Source: Corynebacterium aurimucosum ATCC 700975 (GTDB lineage: Bacteria > Actinomycetota > Actinomycetes > Mycobacteriales > Mycobacteriaceae). From it: a DNA stretch of 64,000 bases. Location of the stretch: positions 1,674,001 to 1,738,000 of the forward strand of contig NC_012590.1 of NCBI RefSeq assembly GCF_000022905.1, read 5' to 3'. Below the pieces are notes generated by a model, which was not told the origin of the DNA, made no database searches, and saw nothing but the letters and a program-made list of their open reading frames with translations. Positions 51,823 to 61,418 of this stretch are shown piece by piece (position 1 is the first letter of the stretch; every line of letters starts with the position of its first letter). The translations under genes and the position numbers were made by a program.

Positions 51823-52701
51823 CTAAGGTGCAAGGGTGGTGAGGAAGCTCATCGCCACCCAAGTCACCATCGCGGAGGGCAGCATGCCGTCTAAGCGATC
51901 CATGATGCCGCCGTGCCCCGGCAGCAGGGCGGACATATCTTTGATTCCCAGTTCGCGCTTGAACTGGGATTCCACCAAGTCACCGAGCGTGGCGCAGAAA
52001 ACCAGCCCCAAGCCCATGAGCGCGCCTACCCACGGCTTGTGGTGAAGAAGGAATGCGAAAGAAAGCGCACCGGTAAGGGTGCCGAAAACTACAGAGCCGG
52101 CAAATCCTTCCCACGACTTCTTGGGGCTTACCGCCGGCGCCATGGGGTGCGAGCCAAACATCACGCCGGCGATGAAACCACCGGTGTCTGAGGCGACCAC
52201 GCAGAGCATAAACACGACAATCGACGCCGCCCCCGAGGCGAACGGCGTTTCCACCCGTGAGAGCATCGCGGCAAACGTGCCAAACAAAGGGATCCACGTC
52301 AACACGAAAATGCCCATCGACATATCACGAAGATAGTTAATCGGCGGGCGGTGCCTTCCGTTATGGAAGAGGCGACCAAACATGAGGGCTAGGACCGCGA
52401 CCACATACACCGCAACAAGGCCCGGGGCATTGAGAAACCACGAGACCCACAGCATCGCTTGGCCAAGAACGATCAGCAGGGTGCGTGGGACATAGTAGGA
52501 GTGCTCCCGCAACCGAGTGAGCACTTCCCACATGCCCAAGCCCACCGCGGCGGCGACGACGAGGTACCACACAAGAGGCCCAGCCCACACCGCAAAGACG
52601 ACGAGCGCGCCTAGGCCAACGCCGACAGCAATTGCCGCGGGCATGTCACGCCCCGCAGAATTCTTGGGTTTGGGCATCCGACTCGAGTGCTCAGTGCTCA
52701 C
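51823..52701 (-). CDS. cdsA: Phosphatidate cytidylyltransferase
   Basis: Makes CDP-diacylglycerol for phospholipid synthesis. A 292-aa polytopic membrane protein with about eight helices. The signature near the C-terminus is KSWEGFAGSVVFG followed by LVESQFKRELGIKDMSALLPGHGGIMDRLDGM, complete with the Asp residues. It is the last gene of the rpsB-tsf-pyrH-frr-cdsA order conserved in Gram-positives. Confidence 0.93.
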   Translation of the reverse strand: MSTEHSSRMPKPKNSAGRDMPAAIAVGVGLGALVVFAVWAGPLVWYLVVAAAVGLGMWEVLTRLREHSYYVPRTLLIVLGQAMLWVSWFLNAPGLVAVYVVAVLALMFGRLFHNGRHRPPINYLRDMSMGIFVLTWIPLFGTFAAMLSRVETPFASGAASIVVFMLCVVASDTGGFIAGVMFGSHPMAPAVSPKKSWEGFAGSVVFGTLTGALSFAFLLHHKPWVGALMGLGLVFCATLGDLVESQFKRELGIKDMSALLPGHGGIMDRLDGMLPSAMVTWVAMSFLTTLAP

Positions 52702-52807
52702 GCATGCTCCTCATCTCATCGTGGGTGGTCTGGCTCTACACAGAAAAGACCGCCGTGCTGGCCCGTGCCTGGCGCGGCGGCAAATCAAAGCGCTAAAAGT
52801 GCGGAGG

Positions 52808-53365
52808 CTAGACCTCCATGAGCTCCTCTTCCTTATTGGCGACGAGCTTGTCCACCTGCTCGATGTAGCCGGAGGTAATCTTTTCCATTTCCTTCTCGGC
52901 AGCGATAACCTCGTCCTCGCCGGCGTCACCGTCCTTCTGCAGCTTCTTGAGCTGCTCCATCGCACGGCGGCGGATGTTACGGATAGCAATCTTGCCGTCC
53001 TCACCCTTGCTCTTGGCCATCTTGACCATGTCGCGGCGGCGTTCCTCAGTGAGCTGCGGGATGGTCACACGCAGCACCTGACCGTCATTGGTCGGGTTCA
53101 CGCCCAGATCCGAGTTGCGGATTGCGTTCTCGATCTCGTTCATCACGGACTGCTCATAAGGCTTGATAAGCAGCATGCGCGGCTCTGGGACCGAGATGGT
53201 GGCCATCTGGGTAATCGGGGTCGGTACACCGTAGTACTCAGCAACCAGGCCATTAAACATAGCCGGGTTGGCACGGCCAGTGCGGATGGTGAGCAGCTGC
53301 TCGCGGGTGTGCTCAACCGAAGCGGTCATGTGCTCTTCAGCTTCGAGCTGGATCTCGTCGATCAT
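52808..53365 (-). CDS. frr: Ribosome recycling factor
   Basis: Splits post-termination ribosomes with EF-G. 185 aa: the start [37 protein letters not shown] and the middle [60 protein letters not shown] are signature regions. The ATG at 53365 is the family start; an open frame running further upstream overlaps pyrH. It follows pyrH closely and precedes cdsA. Confidence 0.96.
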   Translation of the reverse strand: MIDEIQLEAEEHMTASVEHTREQLLTIRTGRANPAMFNGLVAEYYGVPTPITQMATISVPEPRMLLIKPYEQSVMNEIENAIRNSDLGVNPTNDGQVLRVTIPQLTEERRRDMVKMAKSKGEDGKIAIRNIRRRAMEQLKKLQKDGDAGEDEVIAAEKEMEKITSGYIEQVDKLVANKEEELMEV

Positions 53366-53435
53366 GAGGGTTACAACTCCCTTGAAATAGTCAAAAGTAC
53401 TGGGAAAGAATTTAGCAGGTCGCGGCCTATTTGTA

Positions 53436-54173
53436 CTAGGACTGGACCAGCGTGCCGATCTGCTCGCCGTTGACAGCGCGCTTGATATTGCCTTCTGTGA
53501 GGAGGTTGAAGACCAAAATCGGCATATTGTTGTCCATGCACAGGCTAAATGCCGTGGCATCAGCCACCTTGAGGTTCTTCTCAATGACCTCGCGCGGGGT
53601 GATTTCGGAGTAGAGCTCCGCGTCCGGGTTGGTGCGCGGGTCGGCGGAGTAGACGCCGTCGACAGCCTTGGCCAAGAAGAGGACCTCCGCACCAATCTCC
53701 AGGGCGCGCTGCGCCGCGGTGGTGTCGGTGGAGAAATACGGCATGCCCATACCGGCACCGAAGATAACTACGCGGCCCTTCTCCAAGTGGCGGTCGGCGC
53801 GCAGCGGCAGGTATGGCTCCGCAATCTGCGCCATGTTGATGGAGGTCTGCACGCGGCAGTCAATGCCTTGCTGCTTGAGGAAGTCCTGCAACGCCAGGGA
53901 GTTCATGACGGTGCCCAGCATGCCCATGTAGTCAGAGCGAGCGCGGTCCATGCCGCGCTGCGAAAGCTCGGCACCACGGAAGAAGTTACCGCCACCGATA
54001 ACGACGGCGATTTCAGTCCCCTGCTTCGCCACCTCGGCGATTTGGCGGGCAACATTTTCTACAACATCAGGATCGATGCCGACCTTTCCACCGCCGAACA
54101 TCTCACCGCCCAGTTTGAGCATGACTCGCTTGTATCCGGTTCGCTTCGGTTCAGGGGTAGTCACGGTCTTCAT
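53436..54173 (-). CDS. pyrH: UMP kinase
   Basis: Phosphorylates UMP to UDP; allosteric and hexameric in bacteria. The N-terminal [15 protein letters not shown] and later [27 protein letters not shown] and the [15 protein letters not shown] regions are present; 245 aa. AAGGAG lies 3 bases before ATG 54173, unusually near; a GTG at 54185 is the possible longer start. It is between tsf and frr. Confidence 0.95.
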   Translation of the reverse strand: MKTVTTPEPKRTGYKRVMLKLGGEMFGGGKVGIDPDVVENVARQIAEVAKQGTEIAVVIGGGNFFRGAELSQRGMDRARSDYMGMLGTVMNSLALQDFLKQQGIDCRVQTSINMAQIAEPYLPLRADRHLEKGRVVIFGAGMGMPYFSTDTTAAQRALEIGAEVLFLAKAVDGVYSADPRTNPDAELYSEITPREVIEKNLKVADATAFSLCMDNNMPILVFNLLTEGNIKRAVNGEQIGTLVQS

Positions 54174-54368
54174 CGTCTCCTTCACGCATGGCGACGCTTC
54201 AGTTAAGCGCTTGAATAATTCTGTTCCATCTTAACCATAGGAAGGCGCAGTCATATATTCAGCTGCGTGCGGCCCCACCCTCAGGGGCGGGGACAAAACG
54301 ATAAACTCCCTCCCCCAGGTTTCTTCCACCGAGCACACAGCCCTGAGGGAGAAAGAGGAAGAGGGAGC

Positions 54369-54407
54369 ACTCGCAGTCACTGGGCTCTGAACCCGGACTG
54401 CGCGAGT
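54369..54407 (-). terminator. Hairpin after tsf
   Basis: ACTCGCAGTC (54369-54378) pairs with GACTGCGCGAGT (54396-54407) with one bulge. The downstream tail on minus is A/C/G-rich, so it may only be a weak terminator. A second stem, CTCCCTC/GAGGGAG (about 54306-54355), follows in the minus direction. Confidence 0.4.
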
Positions 54408-54418
54408 CTCAGGAAGGC

Positions 54419-55231
54419 TTAGGCGCCTACCTCGTAGCGGACGAAACCGGTGATGGTGGTGCCGGCCTCGTCTGCGACCTGCTTAACGGTCTTCTTGGAG
54501 TCAGACAAAGAAGCCTGCTCAAGCAGAACCACAGACTTGTAGAAGCCGTTGAGGCGGCCTTCCACGATCTTCGGCAGGGCTGCCTCCGGCTTGCCCTCCT
54601 CGCGGGTGGTGGCCTCAGCGATCTCGCGCTCCTTCTCCACGATCTCAGCCGGAATGTCCTCGCGGGTGAGGTACTCAGCGTTCATAGCTGCAATCTGCAG
54701 CGCGACTGCGTGAGCGCCTTCTGCGTTGCCCTCGTAGGACACCAGGACACCCACTGCCGGCGGCAGGTCAGCGGAACGCTGGTGCAGGTACACAGCTACG
54801 TTGTCACCCTCGATGGTGACAGCGCGACGAGCCTGCAGCTTCTCGCCGGTCTTTGCGGACTCTTCGTCAACGACCTCGGAAACCTTCTTGCCGTCGATCT
54901 CCAGGTTGTTGAGCTCCTCACCGGAGTTGACCTTGGCCTCACCGGCAGCCTCAGCGATCTTGGAAGCGAAGGACTTGAAAGCCTCGTTCTTGGCCACGAA
55001 GTCGGTCTCGCAGTTGATCTCCACCATCGTGTTGCCGGAAACGGCGATCAGGCCCTCGGTAGCCTCACGCTCAGCGCGCTTGGACACATTCTTTGCGCCC
55101 TTGATGCGCAGGTACTCAACGGCCTTGTCATAGTCACCCTGGGACTCGTCGAGAGCCTTCTTGCAATCGAGCATGCCGGCGCCGGTGGCCTCACGCAATG
55201 CCTTTACGTCTGCAGCAGTGTAGTTCGCCAT
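54419..55231 (-). CDS. tsf: Elongation factor Ts
   Basis: Nucleotide exchange factor for EF-Tu. 270 aa starting [29 protein letters not shown], the family opening, with the core [20 protein letters not shown]. The start at ATG 55231 is preceded by AAGGAGG with a long 12-base spacer; an open frame reaching further back is not used. The 247-base gap to rpsB contains a strong terminator and two hairpins. Confidence 0.96.
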   Translation of the reverse strand: MANYTAADVKALREATGAGMLDCKKALDESQGDYDKAVEYLRIKGAKNVSKRAEREATEGLIAVSGNTMVEINCETDFVAKNEAFKSFASKIAEAAGEAKVNSGEELNNLEIDGKKVSEVVDEESAKTGEKLQARRAVTIEGDNVAVYLHQRSADLPPAVGVLVSYEGNAEGAHAVALQIAAMNAEYLTREDIPAEIVEKEREIAEATTREEGKPEAALPKIVEGRLNGFYKSVVLLEQASLSDSKKTVKQVADEAGTTITGFVRYEVGA

Positions 55232-55288
55232 AGTTGGAGCGATCCTCCTTGGAATTAAACGGTATTCGTTGAAACAGCGTAGCCGAAT

Positions 55289-55414
55289 CACTACCACCAC
55301 GTCGCGTTGAGGGGGTGGTAGTTTTTCGCCACTCCCCCAGCGGAGGGAAACCTCTGCGTGGTGTTTCAACCCTCTAGTGTGTCACGTGCCTTAGCGAGCT
55401 AAGAAAAACACGTG
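55289..55414 (-). other. Structured leader between rpsB and tsf
   Basis: CTACCACC (55291-55298) pairs with GGTGGTAG (55314-55321), then TTTTTC on plus. CACGTG (55384-55389 and 55409-55414) encloses CTTAGCGAGCTAAG, another perfect stem. These lie between the rpsB terminator and the tsf start. The first would be a plus-strand terminator by form, but no plus gene is nearby; as minus RNA both are leader hairpins. Confidence 0.4.
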
Positions 55415-55415
55415 A

Positions 55416-55466
55416 GAAAAAGCCCCCATCGCCGCGGCCACTGTGGGCCGTGCGGTACGGGGGCTT
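55416..55466 (-). terminator. Terminator after rpsB
   Basis: AAGCCCCC (55420-55427) and GGGGGCTT (55459-55466) form a GC-rich stem, and the minus strand continues with TTTTT. It should limit read-through from rpsB into tsf. Confidence 0.8.
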
Positions 55467-55478
55467 AAGGTATGCAGA

Positions 55479-56306
55479 TTACTCTGCGGACTTCTCGGCG
55501 TCCTCAGACTTCTCTGCGGAAGCCGGGTCAGACGCAGCGGCAGCCTCAGCAGCGTCGCGGGCGTCCTTCTCAGCGGTGTCGCCGGCAGCTTCCTTGGCCT
55601 GAGCAAGCTGGCGCTCCTCGCGGGCCTTCTTGCCCTCGTCCACAGCGGTGGCAATGATGCCGGAGAGCAGCTTGGTGGCGCGGATAGCGTCGTCATTGCC
55701 CGGAATCGGGAAGTCGACCTCATCCGGATCACAGTTGGTGTCCAGGATGGCGACGACCGGGATGTTAAGCTTCTGAGCTTCCTTGACCGCGATGTGCTCC
55801 TTGTTGGTGTCAACAATCCACAGTGCGGACGGAGCCTTGGTCATATCGGAGATACCGCCCAGGACGCGCTCCAGCTTGGTGCGCTCACGGGTCAGCATCA
55901 GAACTTCCTTCTTGGTGCGGCCCTTGTAGCCGTCCTCAGCCGCATCCATAGCCTGCAGCTCCTTCATGCGCTTCAGGCGCTTGGAGACAGTCTGGAAGTT
56001 GGTGAGCATACCGCCGAGCCAGCGGTGGTTCACGTACGGCATACCAACGCGGGAAGCCTCTTCAGCAACGGCTTCCTGAGCCTGCTTCTTGGTACCAACG
56101 AAGAGGATGGTGCCGCCGTGCGCGACGGTTTCCTTGACGAACTCGAAGGCCTCATCGATGTAGGTCAGCGTCTGCTGCAGGTCGATGATGTAGATGCCGT
56201 TACGGTCGGTGAAGATGAAACGCTTCATCTTCGGGTTCCAGCGACGGGTCTGGTGACCGAAGTGGACGCCAGCGTCGAGGAGCTCGCGCATGGTTACGAC
56301 TGCCAT
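55479..56306 (-). CDS. rpsB: 30S ribosomal protein S2
   Basis: 275-aa small-subunit protein. It starts [27 protein letters not shown], with the core [47 protein letters not shown]. The C-terminal Glu/Ala/Ser-rich tail is a common actinobacterial extension. ATG 56306 is the chosen start. Confidence 0.96.
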   Translation of the reverse strand: MAVVTMRELLDAGVHFGHQTRRWNPKMKRFIFTDRNGIYIIDLQQTLTYIDEAFEFVKETVAHGGTILFVGTKKQAQEAVAEEASRVGMPYVNHRWLGGMLTNFQTVSKRLKRMKELQAMDAAEDGYKGRTKKEVLMLTRERTKLERVLGGISDMTKAPSALWIVDTNKEHIAVKEAQKLNIPVVAILDTNCDPDEVDFPIPGNDDAIRATKLLSGIIATAVDEGKKAREERQLAQAKEAAGDTAEKDARDAAEAAAASDPASAEKSEDAEKSAE

Positions 56307-56560
56307 GTTTCGCTCGCTTTCTATATGTTGTTTCGGTTTTGCAAGATTATGCGGTGTTTTATTCCGCACCCTAGCAACGAAGGCCCTGGTTAACACCCCA
56401 TCATCCTGGGGACCACGTCAACCACGGACTGTCTCTTCCTTAACCCAGGAAGCGACTACTTCGCCGCGCGTAGTCAATCCATGCGGAGCCCTTCCGGGTA
56501 TTAAACACAGACTGCTGTGGGCTAGCTTAGTACTGCACACGCGCTGATTCCAAACGGCGC
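56307..56560 (-). promoter_or_regulatory. Long rpsB leader, possible autoregulatory RNA
   Basis: About 250 bases upstream of rpsB without a gene. Read on minus: GACTAC/GTAGTC (56454-56475), CTTCC/GGAAG (56434-56451) and a larger stem CCCCA/TGGGG (56396-56411) extended by a near-match GGTTAAC/GTCAACC (56388-56423). These hairpins fit a ribosomal-protein leader; binding by S2 is inference, as no exact known motif was recognised. The stretch 56561-56700 belongs to the promoter of the M23 gene. Confidence 0.4.
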
Positions 56561-56700
56561 GACCGTTTAATCACCGTCGGTTTGTTGACAACCACACGAA
56601 GCTTTTCCCTGGCGCACCATGGGTTACTTCTTTAACACGTTATCCACAGGTCGACCGCACCCCCTTCCCTCGAGCCGCGCTCCCTCGCAGGCTTGAGGTC

Positions 56701-57207
56701 ATGCGTTACCGTCTACTTTGTTTATCTGCCCTGCTATGCCTCTGGGCTGCGCTTGCCGACTTCCCCCTTGCCGCCGCCTTCGTCGACCCGACCACTGGGG
56801 AACCGGTTGCTTCGCGTGTCTTGCGCGGCTTCGAGCCTCCTGAGAAGCGGTGGATGGCCGGGCATCGCGGTGTGGATCTGGACCTGCCCGTCGGCGGTAA
56901 GGTGCGTGCCGCTGGCGACGGCGTTGTGCACTTCGCCGGCTCCATAGCAGGCAAACCGGTCCTTTCGATTGCTCATGGCAACGGCCTGCGCACCACCTAT
57001 CAACCGGTGTTTGCGCGGGTTAAGAAAGGTGACCAGGTGCAGGAAGGAGACGTCATCGGAACGCTCGCCCCGTCCGTGGATGGCTATCCGGGGCTACACT
57101 GGGGCGCAATTAAAGGTCGCGAGGACTACATCAATCCACTGGACCTACTCGGGGAACCTGTCATTCGCCTCAAGCCCGCGGGTGGGAACGAGCGTAGACG
57201 TCCTTAA
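56701..57207 (+). CDS. M23 peptidase (LytM endopeptidase)
   Basis: A 168-aa secreted zinc endopeptidase that cuts peptidoglycan crosslinks. The signal sequence MRYRLLCLSALLCLWAALADFPLAAAF is at the N-terminus. Zinc ligands are present: HRGVDLDLP (HxxxD, near residue 60) and HWGAIKGRED near residue 140 (HxH-type; HWG here). No separate binding domain is visible. Its last 38 bases overlap the end of xerC on the opposite strand. Confidence 0.88.
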   Translation: MRYRLLCLSALLCLWAALADFPLAAAFVDPTTGEPVASRVLRGFEPPEKRWMAGHRGVDLDLPVGGKVRAAGDGVVHFAGSIAGKPVLSIAHGNGLRTTYQPVFARVKKGDQVQEGDVIGTLAPSVDGYPGLHWGAIKGREDYINPLDLLGEPVIRLKPAGGNERRRP

Positions 57208-58081
57208 GACGCTGGGCGGAGACGTGAGTGTAGACCTGCGTGGTCTGCAGTGACGAGTGACCAAGCAGCTCTTGCACGATGCGCAGATCCGCTCCGCCCT
57301 CGAGCAAGTGGGTAGCTGCCGAGTGGCGCAAACCGTGCGGGGTTAGCCCCGGTGCCCCCGTCACTTGGGCGGCGCGTTCGACGACGCGGCGGACCTGACG
57401 CGCGTCGATGCGCCCTCCGCGCGTGCCCACAAACACGGCTTCCGTCTCGCCGGCAAGCTCGGGGCGCCCTGTCTTCAGCCAAGCGCAGAGCGCATCATGA
57501 GCCGCATCCCCGAAAGGGACAACGCGCTGTTTATTGCCCTTGCCGGTCACGCGGGCAGTGCGGCGCGACAGGTCGATATCGCCGACGTCGAGGCCGACGA
57601 GCTCAGCCACGCGCACACCGGTGGCGTAGAGAAACTCGAGCATGGCGCTATCGCGCAAGAAGTGGACTTCGTCGGTAGAGACGGCATTGCCCATCAACTC
57701 CCCCGCCGCGGTGGGTGACATCACAGTTGGCAGGTGTTTGCCCACCTTGGGGGTGGCAAGGCGCTGCGCCACATCCGATTCTAAATAGCCTTCGCGCGCG
57801 GCCCACGTGGAAAAAGCGCGCACCGCGGCGGTGCGGCGTGCCAGGGTGGAGCGGGACTTGCCCTCAGCAACGGCGTGGGCCAACCATTCGCGCAGTGAGT
57901 TCAGAGTAAATGCTGCGAATTCCGGGACTTCCGGTGCCAACAGGCGCAAGTCAGAGCAATAGCCCCGGACGGTAGCTTCGGAGCGGCCGCGAACGATGCG
58001 CTGGTATTCTGCGAAATCCTCGATCGCTTCCTCGAGCTGTCCCCCCACGTGCCGCTCGCTACTGCCACTTTCACCACTCAT
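57170..58081 (-). CDS. xerC: Tyrosine recombinase XerC
   Basis: 303-aa recombinase resolving chromosome dimers at dif together with XerD and FtsK. N-terminal SAM-like domain, then the catalytic set Arg (TGVRVAEL), Lys (GKGNKQRVVP), HGLRHSAATH (His, Arg), LGHSSLQTTQVYTH (His, nucleophile Tyr). No integrase-like extension or att site is seen, so it is the housekeeping enzyme. It ends inside the M23 gene's tail (38-base overlap). Confidence 0.93.
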   Translation of the reverse strand: MSGESGSSERHVGGQLEEAIEDFAEYQRIVRGRSEATVRGYCSDLRLLAPEVPEFAAFTLNSLREWLAHAVAEGKSRSTLARRTAAVRAFSTWAAREGYLESDVAQRLATPKVGKHLPTVMSPTAAGELMGNAVSTDEVHFLRDSAMLEFLYATGVRVAELVGLDVGDIDLSRRTARVTGKGNKQRVVPFGDAAHDALCAWLKTGRPELAGETEAVFVGTRGGRIDARQVRRVVERAAQVTGAPGLTPHGLRHSAATHLLEGGADLRIVQELLGHSSLQTTQVYTHVSAQRLKDVYARSHPRA

Positions 58082-58096
58082 GTCTCATGAGTGTAC

Positions 58097-59275
58097 TCAG
58101 GTGCGCTGCCACATCGCGCCCGAGCGGGTGATCACCCCCATCTTTTGCATGGCCACGAGCAGGTGAATAGTCAACGCCACCCGCATTCCTGCAGCCGCCG
58201 CGATATCTTCTGCGCTCGCACCTTCCTCCGCGCTTTCCGGCGGAGTGGAGTCATATATCCGAAGCTCATTGCGGGACAAACGCTGCACCGCAGTCGGCTG
58301 AAACTCCAGTTCATACTGGCCGGCCACGTCCACCTCCCCCGCCTTGCCAACCAAACCCCGCACTTCATCCGCAGAGGCCACCAACTGAGCCCGCCCATCC
58401 TGGATACGTTGATGGCACCCCAAGGACCCAGACGTGGTGATGGGCCCTGGCACTGCCATGGCAACCCGGCCCAGTGCTTCCGCCCAGTTCAACGTGTTGA
58501 GCGCTCCTGAGCGGAATCCGGCTTCGACCACCACGGTGCCGCTCGTCATCGCCGCCACAAGGCGGTTGCGGGATAGAAAGCGAAAGCGCTGCGGCCGCGT
58601 GCCCGGCGCGAACTCAGACACGATGCATCCTTTCTCGGTGATTCTGTCAAAGAGCTTTGCATTGCGTGCTGGGTAAGAGATGTCGATGCCGCAAGCCGCT
58701 ACCGCCACCGTTAGGCCTCCTGCATCCAGCGCGGCTTCGTGGACTGCCGTATCGACGCCGACCGCCCCGCCGGAAACCACAGTCCATTGGTGGGAGGCAA
58801 GGCCGCTAGCCAGAAGTGAGCCGGCTTCCCAGCCATATCGGCTCACCGCACGTGTGCCTACCAATGCCACCGATTGGGATACCGTTTCGCGCAGGTTCCC
58901 TCCCCGGATCCACAGGCTGTGAGGAGGAAACGCTTGGTCATCAAATGTTGCTGGGGCTTCCACCATTCCTTGGTGGTAGAAGCCAAAGGCTCGCGAAAAC
59001 TCTTCTCCCGGCCACTCCGCATCCGCGGGTGTTATCAGTCGTGCCCCCACCGCTTCCGCGGCGGCGAGGTCTTCTTCTTGCCGCAGCCAGTCGCGCCGCG
59101 AAGCCGTCGCCTGCCGCAAGGGGCCGATCCAGTCCTCGCCCTTGTAGATTCCCCGGGCGATCTCCTCAGCCGGGTATTGACTCAGCAGCCCGTGGAGGGT
59201 TGGTGAAGGCCCCTCCACAACGCGGTTAAGGTAGGCCCACGTGTGCCGGGTACTCGATAGATTGAGCTCGCTCAT
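58097..59275 (-). CDS. dprA: DNA-processing protein DprA
   Basis: 392-aa protein that loads RecA on incoming single-stranded DNA in transformable bacteria. The Rossmann-like core SVALVGTRAVSRYGWEAGSLLASGLA and VSGGAVGVDTAVHEAALDAGG, plus VVVEAGFRSGALNT, is complete; a winged-helix C-terminus follows. It overlaps yifB by 4 bases (ATGA). In corynebacteria its role is uncertain because competence genes are limited. Confidence 0.92.
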   Translation of the reverse strand: MSELNLSSTRHTWAYLNRVVEGPSPTLHGLLSQYPAEEIARGIYKGEDWIGPLRQATASRRDWLRQEEDLAAAEAVGARLITPADAEWPGEEFSRAFGFYHQGMVEAPATFDDQAFPPHSLWIRGGNLRETVSQSVALVGTRAVSRYGWEAGSLLASGLASHQWTVVSGGAVGVDTAVHEAALDAGGLTVAVAACGIDISYPARNAKLFDRITEKGCIVSEFAPGTRPQRFRFLSRNRLVAAMTSGTVVVEAGFRSGALNTLNWAEALGRVAMAVPGPITTSGSLGCHQRIQDGRAQLVASADEVRGLVGKAGEVDVAGQYELEFQPTAVQRLSRNELRIYDSTPPESAEEGASAEDIAAAAGMRVALTIHLLVAMQKMGVITRSGAMWQRT

Positions 59276-60795
59276 GCTGCCAGCCTCTCGATGGTTCCGG
59301 CACCGCGGAGATCCAGCGCCCGACTGACATGGTCCAGCTCGGGGCGTGCGGAGCCATCAAGGTCTGCCAAAGTCCATGCCAGACGAAGCACCCGATCTAC
59401 TCCACGTTGGCTCAGCTCACCTTCCGCTAGATAAGCGGAAAGCATAATCATCGCCGATTCCGCCGCCGAGCGGTGGCGCCTCAGATAAGAAGCGGACACG
59501 GCACCATTGACCACGCTCCCCAACCCGTCAGCCTCCCACCGCGCTTTCATCCGTTCCCGGGCGGCAGCCACGCGCTGCGCTATGTCCGCGGAGCTTTCCT
59601 CCCCTTCGGCATGAAGCACTGCGGACTGCCCCGATAGTGACACGATGATGTCGAGGCGGTCCCGCAGCGGCCCTGAAAGGTTCGACAGATAATTCATTCT
59701 GTCTGCCGCACGGCACTCGCAGCGCGCTGGTTCTTCGGCCCCACACCGGCAGGGGTTCGCGGCTAATACCAGTTGGAATTGTGCAGGGAAGATGACTTCT
59801 CTGCTCGCTCGCGTCAGGCGCACCTGCCCTTCTTCTAAAGGGGCGCGCAAACTATCGAGAACCTGCGCTGGAACCTCACTAACTTCATCGAGGAAGAGCA
59901 CACCATGGTGGGCTAGGCTCACCGCGCCTGGTCGCGGGCGCCCCGAGCCGCCACCGATCAGCGCGGCCCTTGTCACCGAAGCATGCGGTGCTATGAAGGG
60001 AGCACGAGAAACGGCGGTGCCAACGGTCCCAGCCACCGAGTGGATGGCTGTGGCTTCTACTGCCTGCTCCGTGCTCAAGCGCGGCAGGATGCCCGGCAAG
60101 CGCGAAGCAATCATCGATTTTCCAGAGCCGGGCGGTCCCACCATCATCACGTGGTGACCGCCGGCGGCAGCGACTTCTGCCGCCCACTTGGCTTCTTTCT
60201 GGCCGGCGACTTCGCTGAAGTCTGCGACCTGTTCGCGGGCAGGCGCTGCCGCGTGTGCGATGAGACGCGCATCCGGCAGACAATCGCTCCCGCACGCCCA
60301 GGCAAAAGCATCCCACAGGGTTTCGGCCACGAGGACTGTCATTCCGGGCACCAATGCCGCCTCCGCCGCATTGCCCACAGGAATGATGAGGGTGTCATAG
60401 CCTTGCGAGCGCGCGGCCAGGATCGCCGGGATGATGCCAGAAACTGGGCGCACTTGCCCGTCCAATCCCAGCTCGCCGAGGATGAGCGCCCCGCTGAGCC
60501 GACTTCTCTCACTCTGCCCGGCCGCTAGGATTGCCAAAGCCATCGGGAGGTCAAAGTGAGCCCCGGCTTTAGGCAGCGACGCCGGCGACATGGACACCAC
60601 GACCTTCGTCTTAGGCCATGGCAAATGCGAATTGCTCACCGCGGTGCGGATACGATCTCGCGACTCAGAGATCGCAGCATCCCCCAGCCCTACAACGTGG
60701 ATTCCGGGAAGTCCGGGGCCAACGTTGGCCTCCACTGTGACCACTCGGGCCAGGACTCCATCTAGCGCAATCGTGTCGCACCTACCGAGAGCCAT
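59272..60795 (-). CDS. comM: YifB/ComM family Mg-chelatase-like AAA+ ATPase
   Basis: A 507-aa protein. The N-terminal ChlI/Lon-like domain starts MALGRCDTIALDGVLARVVTVEANVGPGLPG. The AAA+ core has Walker A GPPGSGKSMIAS (near residue 225) and Walker B LFLDEVSE. In Vibrio and Haemophilus ComM is a branch-migration helicase for transformation; the actinobacterial role is unconfirmed. ATG 60795 overlaps yraN by 14 bases; dprA follows. Confidence 0.92.
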   Translation of the reverse strand: MALGRCDTIALDGVLARVVTVEANVGPGLPGIHVVGLGDAAISESRDRIRTAVSNSHLPWPKTKVVVSMSPASLPKAGAHFDLPMALAILAAGQSERSRLSGALILGELGLDGQVRPVSGIIPAILAARSQGYDTLIIPVGNAAEAALVPGMTVLVAETLWDAFAWACGSDCLPDARLIAHAAAPAREQVADFSEVAGQKEAKWAAEVAAAGGHHVMMVGPPGSGKSMIASRLPGILPRLSTEQAVEATAIHSVAGTVGTAVSRAPFIAPHASVTRAALIGGGSGRPRPGAVSLAHHGVLFLDEVSEVPAQVLDSLRAPLEEGQVRLTRASREVIFPAQFQLVLAANPCRCGAEEPARCECRAADRMNYLSNLSGPLRDRLDIIVSLSGQSAVLHAEGEESSADIAQRVAAARERMKARWEADGLGSVVNGAVSASYLRRHRSAAESAMIMLSAYLAEGELSQRGVDRVLRLAWTLADLDGSARPELDHVSRALDLRGAGTIERLAA

Positions 60796-61219
60796 GATCG
60801 ACCCCCTGGAAATATTCCACTTCGAAGGCTTCCCCCGACTTCGCCCCAGTGGCCACGAGCCCAAGCACATCAAAACGAACCTTGCTTAATGCCTGGTTCT
60901 CACTCCGCGCAGTACTCAGCCACTGCGCGGCTGCTTTGCGCAGGCGCTTTAGCTTGCGTGGGGTTACCGCCTCCGCGACTCCAAAATTGCGGGTCGCCCG
61001 AGTCTTTACTTCGCAAAAGACAATGGTCCCATCGCTCTCGCGCACAACGAGATCGAGCTCGCCCACGCGGTAGTGAACGTTTGCGGCAATGACCTGCGCC
61101 CCGCGTGCGCGATAAAAGTCAGCGGCAAATTTCTCCCCTGCTTTTCCTAGCGCATCCGCGGGGCGAATGGTCTGCCCCACGGTCGGTGAGTGCAGAGAGG
61201 TTGCTAGATTTCTTGTCAC
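60782..61219 (-). CDS. yraN: YraN family (UPF0102) nuclease-fold protein
   Basis: A 145-aa protein. The nuclease-like core has GELDLVVRESDGTIVFCEVKTRA (D-x-V and ExK-type motif) in the middle. I chose GTG 61219 with AAGGAG upstream; the longer frame to 61294 lacks that. Function unknown, commonly associated with dprA and rnhB. The overlap with yifB suggests one operon with dprA. Confidence 0.82.
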   Translation of the reverse strand: MTRNLATSLHSPTVGQTIRPADALGKAGEKFAADFYRARGAQVIAANVHYRVGELDLVVRESDGTIVFCEVKTRATRNFGVAEAVTPRKLKRLRKAAAQWLSTARSENQALSKVRFDVLGLVATGAKSGEAFEVEYFQGVDHGSR

Positions 61220-61333
61220 TATGGTGCTCCTTGGAATTGAACGTGTACACAACACGCCGTAAGCACGACACAAGAAAATCCCCGTGCCGCACACCCCTTA
61301 CGGCACTTCCAGAACACCCCAATCAGCAGCCCT

Positions 61334-61359
61334 GTGGCGAGGGCTTCAACCCTTGCCAC
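61334..61359. terminator. Possible terminator between yraN and DUF2469
   Basis: GTGGC/GCCAC encloses AGGG/CCCT, a stem of about 9 pairs, and GTGCCG/CGGCAC (61284-61306) makes a second stem nearby. No T-tract is evident. The gap of about 200 bases (61220-61418) holds no gene. Confidence 0.35.
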
Positions 61360-61418
61360 GGCAAATCTGTGGATAACTAGTCCGGGGTCACCTCGATAGC
61401 GTTTCCCCGCACTCTTCT

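Noticed and set aside
52808-53758. Long frame that would extend frr upstream into pyrH
   Set aside because: The true start at 53365 matches all family members and the extension lies on pyrH coding sequence.
57170-58081. xerC as evidence for an integrated element
   Set aside because: The protein has the XerC length and motifs, the neighbours are housekeeping genes, and no att-like repeat was seen.
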